A program made the position numbers and the translations under genes. A DNA stretch of 64,000 nt from Pectobacterium cacticida (GTDB taxonomy: Bacteria; Pseudomonadota; Gammaproteobacteria; Enterobacterales; Enterobacteriaceae), in assembly GCF_036885195.1 (NCBI RefSeq), contig NZ_CP133656.1:1674001-1738000 (forward strand), read 5' to 3'. Shown in pieces: positions 24,846-33,879 of the stretch. A model generated the notes under the pieces. It had not been told where the DNA came from and searched no databases. It was given only the letters and a program-made list of their open reading frames with translations. The stretch's first letter is position 1. Each line of letters opens with the position of its first letter.

Positions 24846-25889
24846 TTAGCGAACTGACCAGTTGAGACGTTGTCCTGCGAGGAAGGGAATAAGTGTTTCC
24901 TCTCCTAGCGGAATTTCTTCCGGAAATGTGCTGGGCTCACGGTGGATTTCAATCCAACTGTCATTCACGGGCAGACCATAAAATTGCGGGCCGTTCAGGG
25001 AACTGAAGGCTTCAAATTTATCAAGGGCGCCGATCTCTTCAAAAACAGTGACGTATGCGCTTAGGGCAGCCTGCGCGTTAAACACGCCGGCACAGCCGCA
25101 GCTGGATTCCTTTTTGTGCTTTGTGTGAGGTGCGGAGTCAGTCCCGAGGAAAAGGCGTTGACAGCCGCTAGCTACAGCTTGACGTAATGCCTGCTGATGT
25201 GTATTGCGCTTTAGTATAGGTAGGCAGTATAGGTGAGGGCGAATGCCACCGACCAACATATGGTTGCGATTAAACATCAGGTGCTGTGGCGTAATGGTCG
25301 CGGCAAGATAATCATTACCCTCAACCACATATTGCGCAGCCTCTTTTGTCGTAATGTGTTCAAGAACAACCTTTAGCTCAGGGAATTGACGACGCAGTGG
25401 CTCCAGAATGGTATCAATGAAGCGAGCCTCCCGGTCAAAAATATCGATGGCGGGGTCAGTTACCTCGCCGTGAATGAGTAACGGCATCCCTACCTGTTGC
25501 ATTTTTTCCAGGATACCAGCGATATTGGCGGTATTGGTAACACCATGGCTGGAGTTGGTTGTCGCGTTTGCTGGATAGAGTTTAGCGGCGCTAAAAACGC
25601 CCTGCTCGAAACCGCTTACGACTTCATTCGCCGCCAGTTCGTCGGTTAAATAGCAGGTCATCAAGGGATGAAAATCATCCCCCTTAGGAATAGCGTCCAA
25701 AATACGCTGACGATAGGCGACGGCGCTAGCTATGCTGGTAATCGGCGGCGTTAGGTTAGGCATAACGATAGCGCGGCCAAAGAAACGACTGGTATAGGGA
25801 AGAACAGTTTCCATCATTCGATCGTCACGCAGATGAAGATGCCAATCGTCAGGGCGACGGATTTTAAGAACTGTGGGCTGTGCAATCAT
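24846..25889 (-). CDS. pyrC: Dihydroorotase PyrC
   Basis: Zinc amidohydrolase of 347 aa that closes carbamoyl-aspartate to dihydroorotate in pyrimidine synthesis. Metal ligands are visible: HLHLRD near residue 17, the carboxylated lysine in AAKLYPANAT near 103, HGEVTD near 140, LEHITT near 178 and the catalytic Asp in LGTDSAPHTKHKK near 251. Class II type, as in E. coli (348 aa). E. coli pyrC uses nucleotide-dependent start-site switching; the leader here (CCGCCGGAG before the ATG) could do the same, but this was not established. Confidence 0.97.
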   Translation of the reverse strand: MIAQPTVLKIRRPDDWHLHLRDDRMMETVLPYTSRFFGRAIVMPNLTPPITSIASAVAYRQRILDAIPKGDDFHPLMTCYLTDELAANEVVSGFEQGVFSAAKLYPANATTNSSHGVTNTANIAGILEKMQQVGMPLLIHGEVTDPAIDIFDREARFIDTILEPLRRQFPELKVVLEHITTKEAAQYVVEGNDYLAATITPQHLMFNRNHMLVGGIRPHLYCLPILKRNTHQQALRQAVASGCQRLFLGTDSAPHTKHKKESSCGCAGVFNAQAALSAYVTVFEEIGALDKFEAFSSLNGPQFYGLPVNDSWIEIHREPSTFPEEIPLGEETLIPFLAGQRLNWSVR

Positions 25890-26070
25890 GGAATTGAACT
25901 CCGGCGGTCAGTAGGAAACGATGTCTTCCCGTTAGATTGGGACTGATACGGCGGGGGATAAGAATAAGCGTAAAGTTATTTGATTGCATCCGTTAGTTGA
26001 TGAAAGCTTGAATTTAACTGCGGATTGACTTTTGATAGAGTTATCTTTCATTGATCAATAAGGGATATAT

Positions 26071-26358
26071 ATGGAAATTCGTATTGTTGCCACTATTCAG
26101 GCAAAAGCTGAGTTTATTAATGAAGTGAGCGCTACGTTAAAACAGGTGGTGTCGCCCAGTCGTCAAGAAGCTGGCAATCTACAGTATGATTTGCATGAAG
26201 TTGCGGATAAACCGGGGGCGTTTGTATTTTTTGAACGCTGGAAGGATCGCGCGGCCCTTGCGGAACATGAGCAAAGTGCGCACTTTAAAAATTTTGTGAA
26301 AGAACTTGATGGAAAAACGGATGGTATGGATATCAAAATTTTGAATAAGTTAGATTAA
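26071..26358 (+). CDS. Antibiotic biosynthesis monooxygenase (ABM) domain protein
   Basis: A 95-residue single-domain protein of the ABM/YgiN ferredoxin-like fold: IRIVATIQAKAEF, then RQEAGNLQYDLHE, then VFFERWKDRAALAEHEQSAH, then FKNFVKEL. These small homodimers act on quinols or other aromatic compounds without cofactor. The substrate is unknown. Alone between divergent pyrC and convergent rne, followed by a strong terminator. Confidence 0.88.
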   Translation: MEIRIVATIQAKAEFINEVSATLKQVVSPSRQEAGNLQYDLHEVADKPGAFVFFERWKDRAALAEHEQSAHFKNFVKELDGKTDGMDIKILNKLD

Positions 26359-26371
26359 AAGTCTAAATAAC

Positions 26372-26399
26372 AAACACCCGCCGATTGGCGGGTGTTTGT
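26372..26399. terminator. Terminator between the ABM gene and rne
   Basis: Eleven-base-pair perfect stem AAACACCCGCC / GGCGGGTGTTT with loop GATT, then TGTTTAT. The minus-strand side is also T-rich, so it probably serves both convergent genes. Confidence 0.9.
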
Positions 26400-26413
26400 T
26401 TATAAGCATAGCA

Positions 26414-29400
26414 TTAATCGTTGATAGGCTCAGGCTTGGTTGCAGGAGCGGTCGCATGAGTCACCGCCGCATGTGCTCCCGCAGCACCTTTTCCTGAGAA
26501 GGCGTAGGGGGAGCGCACCCAATCACTGTGCCGGGTTGGCTCGGCGCGGTATATCGGCGCTGGCGCTTTCGTCATGGGAGCCGTGGCATGGAGCTTACAA
26601 CGGGGCTCCTCGCTCGCGGTTACGACTTTTGTTGCCTGCGGTGCCGCTTTTTCCACTGCTGATTGTTCGCAGTTAACCATTACAACAGGCTCGCCCTGAT
26701 TGGTTTGTGACGGGCTGATTTCCTCCGACGGGGTCGCAAGGGTAGAAAACGGTGCAATAACCGCTTTCTCTGAAGCAACGGCATCCTTGGAAGCTTCAAT
26801 GATGCTGCGCTCGCCAGGTGCGTCTTCAGTGACAGCTTCCGTTGCAACAGGCTCATTCTCCGCGCTATCAGTCATCAGCGGTTCAGGAGTTACCGTTGCA
26901 GCAACATCAGTGTTGACATCCGCCTCGGCACTGACAGCAACTGTAGAGGTCGCATCGTCGGTGGCGGTGCTCTCAATAGCAACATCTTCAGCTTCAGCCA
27001 TATTTGCGTTAGCTACGCTCACTTCGGCACTTGCCACATTGCTATTCTGAATAGCATCGGTAGGTTGCATCAGTGAGGTAACTTCGCTCTTATCCTGAAT
27101 CTCGCTTTCCGCTATTCCATTTTGTTTGCCCGTATCAGATATCGTAGTACCTACTTGAGCTACAGCCGCATTTTCAACAACGGCTGGTAACAACGCGGTT
27201 TCCGTCGCGGCGGTACTATCTTCTCCCCGTTGGCCTTCGGACAGCTGGGGTTGGGCAACCGGATAGCTAACCCATACTTTTCCTGACGCCATCTCGGGCG
27301 ATGCCGCGGCAAATTCTAACTGCATTGCTGATTGGGACGGATACCGCTCATCGCGATAGCGACGACGGCGCTGGCCGCTAACGCGCAGATGGCGGGGAGA
27401 GCGGCGCGAGCGGCGCGGCATTCCTCCATTTTCACCGTTGACGCGATTCGTGTCGTTGAGTTCGTTATCCGTCTCGTTATCGTTAACATCAAGAACGGGC
27501 TCGCTCGGCTTAATAGTCGGTTGAGTCGGCTCGGCTATTTCAGCGATGGAAGAAACCGCTTCAGGGAGAGCGACCTGCTGATCATCAGATTGAACGCGTA
27601 CTTTCTGCGTCAGTTGGCGACGCTGGCGGCGTGGCATCACCTGAGTCGGTTTATCCTGCTCGGTGATTGCCTCATCGGAATCATCCAATACAGGTTGTTG
27701 TGCTTTGGCTTCCGCTTGAGGCATTTGACGGCGACGTTGACGCTCAGGCCGAGGTTCGCGATGCGGCAATTCTTCGCTAGGTTTCCCTACGCTTTCCACA
27801 ACAACATCTTCACTCTGCCGCCTGCTACGGCGCTGCTCGTCACGCGATTCACGGTTATCTCGCGAGCCACGATCGCGACGATTATTCCCTTGTCTGCGCG
27901 GATTTCGTCGCTCGGAACGTTGAACCTCTCCGGTGCCTTCCTCTGCTGGTGTTTTCTCGTGGGTAATCTCTGTGGTTTTTACTTCGGCATCAGGAGCGAA
28001 GACGCCTTTCAGCGCGCGGAACAAGCGGCTAATAAAGGTGGGTTGAGCATTTTCTTTGGTCTTGGCTTGCACTGTAGCCGGGGTCGCTTCGGCAACCGCA
28101 GGTGCGGCTTCTGTCGGCATTTCAGCCATGTTGAATGTCGCTAACGCGGGTTGTTCGGGTGGTTTCCGCTCAATCGTTTGTTCGTCTTGCAATTGTTGCG
28201 CTTCAGCTTCTATACGCTGAGGTAGCAAATAGCTGAGCGTCGGGCTCTCTTCGCCTTTACGAACGCGAACAACGGTGTAATGCGGCGTTTGCATACCATC
28301 ATGAGGCACAATGATGGCGCGAACATCGCCCTGACGTTTCTCAATGGCGTTTACAGCATCACGCTTCTCGTTGAGCAGATAAGACGCAATCTGGACAGGA
28401 ACAATAGCGTGAACTTCTTTAGTATTTTCTTTTAATGCCTCTTCTTCAATCAGGCGCAGAATAGACAGTGACAACGATTCATTGTCGCGCACTGTACCCG
28501 TACCGCTGCAGCGTGGGCAAACATGGTGGCTAGATTCCCCCAAGGAGGGGCTTAGGCGCTGACGCGACATTTCTAGCAGGCCGAAACGAGAAATGCGGCC
28601 AATCTGAATACGGGCACGATCCTGGCGCACTGAATCACGTAAGCGATTTTCAACCTCACGTTGGTGGCGAATCGGGGTCATATCAATAAAATCGATAACA
28701 ATGAGGCCGCCAAGATCACGCAGGCGCAACTGGCGGGCAATCTCATCTGCGGCTTCAAGATTGGTATTGAACGCCGTTTCTTCAATATCACCGCCGCGCG
28801 TTGCGCGGGCGGAGTTGATGTCAATGGCCGTCAGCGCTTCAGTAGTATCGATAACGATTGAGCCGCCAGACGGTAGACGAACTTCACGCTGGAAAGCTGA
28901 CTCGATCTGCGATTCAATCTGATAATGACTAAAAAGCGGGATTTCACCACTGTACAATTTGATTTTGCTACTAAAATCAGGACGTCCCAGTGCAGAAATA
29001 TGCTCTTTGGCTAAATCGAGGATTTTGGGATTATCAATTAAAATTTCCCCAATATCCGGGCGTAAATAATCTCGAAAAGCACGGACAATCACGTTGCTTT
29101 CCTGATGAATCAAGAACGGCGCGGGTCGGCCTTCTGCCGCTTTTTTGATCGCATCCCAGTGTTTCAGGCGGAAAGCCAAATCCCATTGTAATGCTTCAGC
29201 GGATTTACCCACGCCAGCAGTACGAACAATAAGCCCCATTCCATCAGGTAATTGTAACGAACCTAACGCTTCTTTTAGCTCGGTACGATCGTCACCTTCA
29301 ATTCGACGTGAGATACCACCAGCGCGGGGATTGTTCGGCATTAAAACCAAATAGCTGCCTGCCAGACTGATAAAAGTGGTCAGCGCCGCGCCTTTATTAC

Positions 29401-29728
29401 CGCGCTCTTCTTTATCTACCTGAACGATAACTTCCTGGCCTTCACGCAACACATCTTTAATGTTAGGACGCCCATGAGACGTGTAGTTGCTGGGGAAATA
29501 TTCGCGGGCAATTTCTTTAAGCGGGAGGAAACCGTGCCTTTCTGCGCCGTAATCAACGAAAGCCGCTTCAAGGCTGGGTTCGATACGGGTGATTTTACCT
29601 TTGTAGATATTTGCTTTCTTCTGTTCATGACCTGGACTTTCGATATCCAAATCATACAGTCGTTGACCATCAACCAAAGCAACACGCAACTCCTCTTGCT
29701 GAGTTGCGTTAATTAACATTCTTTTCAT
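26414..29728 (-). CDS. rne: Ribonuclease E
   Basis: Endoribonuclease and degradosome scaffold, 1104 aa (E. coli 1061). The catalytic half (about 1-530) is almost identical to E. coli: S1 domain, 5'-sensor, DNase I-like part (IVIDTTEALTAIDINSARAT and LIVIDFIDMTP hold the Mg aspartates) and the Zn-link CPRCSG near 404. The C-terminal half is low-complexity. A membrane-binding amphipathic helix (FISRLFRALKGVF) is near 565-580. Arg-rich RNA sites are near 610-650 and 800-830 (MPRRSRRSPRHLRVSGQRRR). The PNPase-binding tail begins HATAPMTKAPAP. ATG 29728 follows weak initiation signals. Confidence 0.98.
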   Translation of the reverse strand: MKRMLINATQQEELRVALVDGQRLYDLDIESPGHEQKKANIYKGKITRIEPSLEAAFVDYGAERHGFLPLKEIAREYFPSNYTSHGRPNIKDVLREGQEVIVQVDKEERGNKGAALTTFISLAGSYLVLMPNNPRAGGISRRIEGDDRTELKEALGSLQLPDGMGLIVRTAGVGKSAEALQWDLAFRLKHWDAIKKAAEGRPAPFLIHQESNVIVRAFRDYLRPDIGEILIDNPKILDLAKEHISALGRPDFSSKIKLYSGEIPLFSHYQIESQIESAFQREVRLPSGGSIVIDTTEALTAIDINSARATRGGDIEETAFNTNLEAADEIARQLRLRDLGGLIVIDFIDMTPIRHQREVENRLRDSVRQDRARIQIGRISRFGLLEMSRQRLSPSLGESSHHVCPRCSGTGTVRDNESLSLSILRLIEEEALKENTKEVHAIVPVQIASYLLNEKRDAVNAIEKRQGDVRAIIVPHDGMQTPHYTVVRVRKGEESPTLSYLLPQRIEAEAQQLQDEQTIERKPPEQPALATFNMAEMPTEAAPAVAEATPATVQAKTKENAQPTFISRLFRALKGVFAPDAEVKTTEITHEKTPAEEGTGEVQRSERRNPRRQGNNRRDRGSRDNRESRDEQRRSRRQSEDVVVESVGKPSEELPHREPRPERQRRRQMPQAEAKAQQPVLDDSDEAITEQDKPTQVMPRRQRRQLTQKVRVQSDDQQVALPEAVSSIAEIAEPTQPTIKPSEPVLDVNDNETDNELNDTNRVNGENGGMPRRSRRSPRHLRVSGQRRRRYRDERYPSQSAMQLEFAAASPEMASGKVWVSYPVAQPQLSEGQRGEDSTAATETALLPAVVENAAVAQVGTTISDTGKQNGIAESEIQDKSEVTSLMQPTDAIQNSNVASAEVSVANANMAEAEDVAIESTATDDATSTVAVSAEADVNTDVAATVTPEPLMTDSAENEPVATEAVTEDAPGERSIIEASKDAVASEKAVIAPFSTLATPSEEISPSQTNQGEPVVMVNCEQSAVEKAAPQATKVVTASEEPRCKLHATAPMTKAPAPIYRAEPTRHSDWVRSPYAFSGKGAAGAHAAVTHATAPATKPEPIND

Positions 29729-30060
29729 CTTCAACTTACTCGTTATTTTTACTTACATTATTGATAGAGCTACGGACACAAGAACCGCATGACCGGAATG
29801 AACCGATGGCCTCGTGGCTTATCGCAGGGACGTCAACCTCACGGCTGTCGCCTGCATAGAGGCGCATGTTTCGGTAGCCTGTATTTCTGATGGAATACAG
29901 TGCATTTACTGAGGGAATAGTTTCTGAATAATGCTGCCAGATCTGATTCCATTTGCCGGTCAAGCTGCAATCCGCAGCCCGCTAACTGCTTGATTCCGCA
30001 TTACGTCTTACGCCATTGCTGCGTGTATGCGTTATCAGGCAAATTGAGTAACTTCACAAT
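29729..30060 (-). promoter_or_regulatory. Long rne 5' leader, probable autoregulatory element
   Basis: The gene-free stretch upstream of rne is 609 bases in total. In E. coli a leader of about 360 bases folds into hairpins that RNase E itself binds and cuts, setting its own level. The stretch next to rne here contains several stem-forming pieces (for example GCCTCTATGCAGGCG on the minus strand near 29855). I infer the same element from position and length; no covariance check was possible. Confidence 0.55.
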
Positions 30061-30337
30061 TTCCCTTGTTTTATCGGAAATCCGCATGGAAAACGCAAAA
30101 GCATTATTCCACTGCTGATACCGTTATAGCAAGGCGACTTTGCCTGTCTGTACAAAAGATAGTTCTATTGCCATCACCAAGTACTTTCATCACCAAAATG
30201 GGCGGGGAGTTAATGCGACAACTCGATTGCCTCTTTGCCTCAAAAACGGTGCTACACAATCTCTTTAGGACAGACTCACAGTTAAGCACAGAAAAAGAAG
30301 TGGCGCTATTGGGTCGCTCTATTTAGAATCGCGCATC
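30061..30337. other. Remainder of rne-rluC divergent intergenic region
   Basis: About 280 bases that should contain the rne promoter (minus) and the rluC promoter (plus). An 86-codon plus-strand ORF at 30066-30326 has no recognisable content and is not called. Confidence 0.4.
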
Positions 30338-31294
30338 ATGAAAACAGATAATCCTTCAGTACAGTTTGTCGCAATCTCCGCAGATGATGCGGGACAACGC
30401 GTCGATAATTTTTTACATACCTACTTAAAAGGGGTTCCTAAGAGCCTGGTTTACCGGATCCTGAGAAAAGGTGAGGTAAGAGTAAACAAGAAACGGGTGA
30501 AACCTGAGTATAAATTACTTGATGGCGATGAGGTTCGCATTCCGCCGGTTCGGCAGGCTGAACGGGATGAAGCGCCAGTTTCTGCCAGTCTTGGCAAAGT
30601 CGCGGCGTTGGCCGAATGCATTATTTATGAAGATGACTACTTGTTGGTGCTGAATAAGCCCTCGGGGACAGCCGTTCATGGTGGGAGTGGCCTGAGCTTC
30701 GGTGTGATTGAAGGGTTACGCGCCTTACGCCCGGAAGCGCGCTTTCTGGAGCTAGTGCACCGCCTCGATCGCGATACCTCGGGTGTTTTGCTGGTGGCAA
30801 AAAAACGCTCAGCCCTACGCGCGCTGCATGAGCAGCTACGGTTGAAAGGCATGCAAAAAGACTATCTGGCATTAGTGCGTGGCCAGTGGCAGTCGCACTG
30901 TAAGGTCGTGCAAGCCCCTTTATTGAAGAACTTATTGCAAAGCGGTGAGCGAATTGTCCGCGTAAATAGTGAAGGTAAGCCGTCAGAAACGCGGTTTAAA
31001 GTCGAAGAGCGCTTTGAGAATGCGACGCTGGTAAGGGCAAGTCCGGTCACGGGGCGCACGCATCAAATCCGTGTTCATGCACAGTATGCTGGGCATCCGA
31101 TCGCCTTTGATGATCGTTATGGCGATCGGGAGTTTGATGAACGATTGGCGAACACGGGGTTAAAACGCTTATTTCTGCATGCTCAGGCGCTGCGTTTTGA
31201 CCATCCCAACACGGGGGAAACGCTGAGAGTCGAGGCTCCATTAGATAGCGGGCTACGCCGCTGTCTTCAAGCGCTACGCGCGATGAAAGGATAA
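30338..31294 (+). CDS. rluC: 23S rRNA pseudouridine synthase RluC
   Basis: Enzyme of 318 aa that makes pseudouridine at positions 955, 2504 and 2580 of 23S rRNA. An S4 RNA-binding domain (about 20-80, RVDNFLHTYLKGVPKSLVYR) precedes the catalytic domain with Asp144 in VHRLDRDTSGVLLVAKK. The RluA-family closing motifs TRFKVEERFENATLVRASPV and GRTHQIRVHAQYAGHPI follow. Divergent from rne, the standard enterobacterial arrangement. Confidence 0.97.
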   Translation: MKTDNPSVQFVAISADDAGQRVDNFLHTYLKGVPKSLVYRILRKGEVRVNKKRVKPEYKLLDGDEVRIPPVRQAERDEAPVSASLGKVAALAECIIYEDDYLLVLNKPSGTAVHGGSGLSFGVIEGLRALRPEARFLELVHRLDRDTSGVLLVAKKRSALRALHEQLRLKGMQKDYLALVRGQWQSHCKVVQAPLLKNLLQSGERIVRVNSEGKPSETRFKVEERFENATLVRASPVTGRTHQIRVHAQYAGHPIAFDDRYGDREFDERLANTGLKRLFLHAQALRFDHPNTGETLRVEAPLDSGLRRCLQALRAMKG

Positions 31295-31332
31295 CGACCA
31301 GCATTATTTACCGTACTGAATATTAGAACAAT

Positions 31333-31361
31333 ATTGGGACAACACATTCTGTTATCCCAAT
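31333..31361. terminator. Possible bidirectional terminator rluC / yceF
   Basis: ATTGGGACAAC and GTTATCCCAAT form an imperfect stem around ACATTCT, between two convergent genes. No strong T-tract on either side. Confidence 0.4.
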
Positions 31362-31366
31362 GTTCG

Positions 31367-31954
31367 TTATGACAATGTCAGCGGATTAACTCCTTCTTCT
31401 CTGAGCATCTGCACCAGTGCGATCAGCGGTAACCCGATGAGCGCGTTAGGGTCTCGCCCGGCTAATCGTTCAAAGAGAGTGATTCCTAATCCTTCACTTT
31501 TGAAGCTTCCCGCACAGTCCCACGGTTGTTCCTTGTTCAGATAGCCGTTAATTTCCGCATCCGTAAGTGACCTGAAATACACATCGAAAGGCTCCGCAAT
31601 GCGCTGAATATGCTGTGTCGCGCTATTAAAGAGCACCAATCCTGTGTAGAAGGAAACGCACTTCCCGCTTGCCTGCTGAAGTTGCCGCGTCGCGTTAACT
31701 TTATTATGTGGTTTTCCGGTAATGGTATTATCCAAAACACAAACCTGATCGGCACCAATAATCAAATGATGAGGGTAGCGTGTGGCTAACGCCTGCGCTT
31801 TGCTTTGCGCCAGGCGGATCACGAGGTCGGCTGCATCTTCATCTACGAAAGGTGTCTCATCGACGTCTGGTGACGCGCAAATAAATGGGATGGCTAACTT
31901 TTCCAATAGGGCTCGGCGATATGATGAGGTTGAAGCGAGAACGATCTGCTGCAT
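31367..31954 (-). CDS. yceF: Maf-family nucleotide pyrophosphatase YceF
   Basis: House-cleaning nucleotide pyrophosphatase of 195 aa; the E. coli enzyme prefers 7-methyl-GTP. The family start QQIVLASTSSYRRALLEKL binds phosphate; the catalytic region is IIGADQVCVLDNTITGKPHN, followed by SFKSEGLGITLFERLAGRDP near the end. It belongs to the YceF subgroup rather than YhdE (dTTP/UTP). Divergent from yceD; normal genomic neighbour of the fatty-acid cluster. Confidence 0.95.
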   Translation of the reverse strand: MQQIVLASTSSYRRALLEKLAIPFICASPDVDETPFVDEDAADLVIRLAQSKAQALATRYPHHLIIGADQVCVLDNTITGKPHNKVNATRQLQQASGKCVSFYTGLVLFNSATQHIQRIAEPFDVYFRSLTDAEINGYLNKEQPWDCAGSFKSEGLGITLFERLAGRDPNALIGLPLIALVQMLREEGVNPLTLS

Positions 31955-32093
31955 AATTTTTTGATAAACCGTAGCGTAATGATGAAAGGCATTTTAAACT
32001 GAACGCCGCTCTGGAAGCGAATATGGGGAAAGGCGGTGTATCACTGCCTTTTTCTTTGACTCTATATCGTTACGACGTTAATATGCGCGCCCT

Positions 32094-32615
32094 ATGCAAA
32101 AGGTAAAATTACCCTTAACCATTGATGCGGCTCGCACCGCCCAGAAGCGTTTAGATTACGTTGGTATCTATTCGCCTGAACAGGTAGTGCGTGTTGCCGA
32201 ATCAGTGGTGAGTGTGGATAGTGATGTTCAGGCTTCCTTATCTTTCAACATTGATAATCAGCGTCTTGTCGTCATTGAAGGTAATGCCGACGTTTCAGTG
32301 ACGCTGATGTGCCAACGTTGCGGTACGCCGTTTGAACACCAAGTCCATGCGACATTCTGTTTTAGCCCGGTCGTCAATGATGAGCAGGCCGAAGCGTTAC
32401 CGGAAGCATATGAGCCGATCAATGTTGATGCGTTTGGTGAAGTTGATCTGCTGGCAATGATTGAAGATGAAATTATTCTGATGTTGCCTATCGTTCCGGT
32501 GCATGATTCTGAACACTGTGAAGTGTCCGACGCGGATATGGTGTTTGGTCAACTGCCTGAAGAGGCGGAAAAGCCAAATCCATTTGCCGTATTAGCCAGT
32601 TTAAAGCGTAAGTAA
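32094..32615 (+). CDS. yceD: Large ribosomal RNA accumulation protein YceD (DUF177)
   Basis: A 173-residue DUF177 protein, cotranscribed with rpmF and needed in E. coli for normal 23S rRNA levels. Features: MQKVKLPLTIDAARTAQKRL at the start, a CxxC pair in VTLMCQRCGTPFEH, the acidic patch DLLAMIEDEIILMLPIVPVH, and the tail KPNPFAVLASLKRK. Starts the rpmF-plsX-fab operon; rpmF follows 17 bases on. Confidence 0.96.
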   Translation: MQKVKLPLTIDAARTAQKRLDYVGIYSPEQVVRVAESVVSVDSDVQASLSFNIDNQRLVVIEGNADVSVTLMCQRCGTPFEHQVHATFCFSPVVNDEQAEALPEAYEPINVDAFGEVDLLAMIEDEIILMLPIVPVHDSEHCEVSDADMVFGQLPEEAEKPNPFAVLASLKRK

Positions 32616-32632
32616 TTTAAGGAGTAAGGTCC

Positions 32633-32803
32633 ATGGCCGTACAACAAAACAAACCTAGCCGTTCCAAACGTGGTATGCGTCGTTCACACGATGCGCTGAC
32701 TACCGCTTCTGTTTCTGTAGATAAAGTTTCCGGGGAAACTCATCTGCGTCACCATATCACTGCGGATGGTTATTACCGCGGTCGTAAGGTCATTGCCAAG
32801 TAA
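32633..32803 (+). CDS. rpmF: 50S ribosomal protein L32
   Basis: Reading from ATG 32633, preceded by AAGGAG, gives 56 residues: MAVQQNKPSRSKRGMRRSHD through to GYYRGRKVIAK. It is one residue shorter than E. coli L32 (57) because of a small change in the ALTTASVSVD region. Highly basic, no zinc cysteines, as in other enterobacteria. Sits between yceD and plsX, the standard position, linking ribosome and membrane-lipid synthesis. Confidence 0.98.
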   Translation: MAVQQNKPSRSKRGMRRSHDALTTASVSVDKVSGETHLRHHITADGYYRGRKVIAK

Positions 32804-32832
32804 TTCTTTCGAATTATTCACAAGGCAATACG

Positions 32833-33873
32833 TTGACACGCCTAACTCTGGCGTTAGATGTGATGGGCGGGGATTTTGGTCCCTGCGTGACAGTGCCTGC
32901 TGCATTGCAGGCACTGGCTTCTAATCCAGCTCTCAATTTGTTATTAGTCGGCGATCCTGCTGCCATTACTCCATTACTTGCCAAAGTCAATTCTGGTTTG
33001 CTTTCTCGCTTAGAAATCGTTCCGGCTGAATCGGTTATCACGAGTGATGCAAGGCCGTCACAGGCGATTCGAACCAGTCGTGGGACATCAATGCGCGTTG
33101 CGCTTGAATTGATCAAAGATGGTAGAGCACAGGCCTGTGTGAGTGCTGGCAATACCGGTGCATTGATGGGGTTGGCGAAGCTGTTGATTAAGCCTCTTGC
33201 TGGCATTGAGCGGCCTGCACTGGTGTCCGTGTTGCCTCATCAGCAACGTGGACAGACGGTAGTGTTGGATTTGGGTGCGAACGTTGACTGCAGTAGTACG
33301 ATGCTGGTGCAGTTTGCCGTGATGGGTTCAGTGATGGCGGAAGAAGTGCTGGGACTCGCTAATCCTCGGGTTGCGTTATTGAATATTGGCGCCGAGGAAT
33401 GCAAAGGGCCGAGTACTATCCGCGACGCTGCGGCGAGACTGAAAGAGACGCCATCAATACATTATATAGGATATCTGGAAGGCAACGACTTGCTGACTGG
33501 GAAAACGGATGTGATGGTCTGTGACGGGTTTGTCGGGAATGTCACCCTTAAAACGCTGGAAGGCGTGGTAAGGATGTTCCTCTTACTGCTGAAACCCTCA
33601 GCGTCTGGGGCAGGGCAAAAACGGTCTTGGTGGTTGAGATGGCTGGGGCGTTTGTTACAAAAACGCCTGTCAAAGCGTTTCGGTCATTTGAATCCTGACC
33701 AATATAATGGCGCATGTCTGCTAGGATTACGGGGCATTGTAATCAAAAGCCATGGCGCTGCAAACCAAGGGGCGTTTGCGGTTGCTATTGAACAGGCCAT
33801 GCAGACGGTACAGCGGCAGCTTCCCGAGCGGATTGCCGCTCGTTTAGAAGCGGTATTACCCAAGAGTGACTAA
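32833..33873 (+). CDS. plsX: Phosphate acyltransferase PlsX
   Basis: Peripheral membrane enzyme of 346 aa that converts acyl-ACP to acyl-phosphate, or supports the PlsB route, in phospholipid synthesis. Conserved blocks: LALDVMGGDFGP, ACVSAGNTGALMGLAKLL, VVLDLGANVDC, VCDGFVGNVTLKTLEG and LLGLRGIVIKSHGAA. The start is an unusual TTG at 32833 giving MTRLTLALDVMGGD, which aligns with E. coli; no in-frame ATG lies nearby. The C-terminus is slightly shorter than in E. coli. Confidence 0.96.
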   Translation: MTRLTLALDVMGGDFGPCVTVPAALQALASNPALNLLLVGDPAAITPLLAKVNSGLLSRLEIVPAESVITSDARPSQAIRTSRGTSMRVALELIKDGRAQACVSAGNTGALMGLAKLLIKPLAGIERPALVSVLPHQQRGQTVVLDLGANVDCSSTMLVQFAVMGSVMAEEVLGLANPRVALLNIGAEECKGPSTIRDAAARLKETPSIHYIGYLEGNDLLTGKTDVMVCDGFVGNVTLKTLEGVVRMFLLLLKPSASGAGQKRSWWLRWLGRLLQKRLSKRFGHLNPDQYNGACLLGLRGIVIKSHGAANQGAFAVAIEQAMQTVQRQLPERIAARLEAVLPKSD

Positions 33874-33879
33874 GCGTAC

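Noticed and set aside
25890..26000. PurR box upstream of pyrC
   Set aside because: The closest piece, CATCGTTTCC, matches only half of the 16-base operator.
27332..28144. 270-codon ORF antisense to rne
   Set aside because: A shadow of the low-complexity Arg/Glu/Ala-rich C-terminal half of RNase E, where stop codons on the other strand are rare.
30066..30326. 86-codon ORF just before rluC
   Set aside because: No gene-like features; the region is explained by the rne and rluC promoters.
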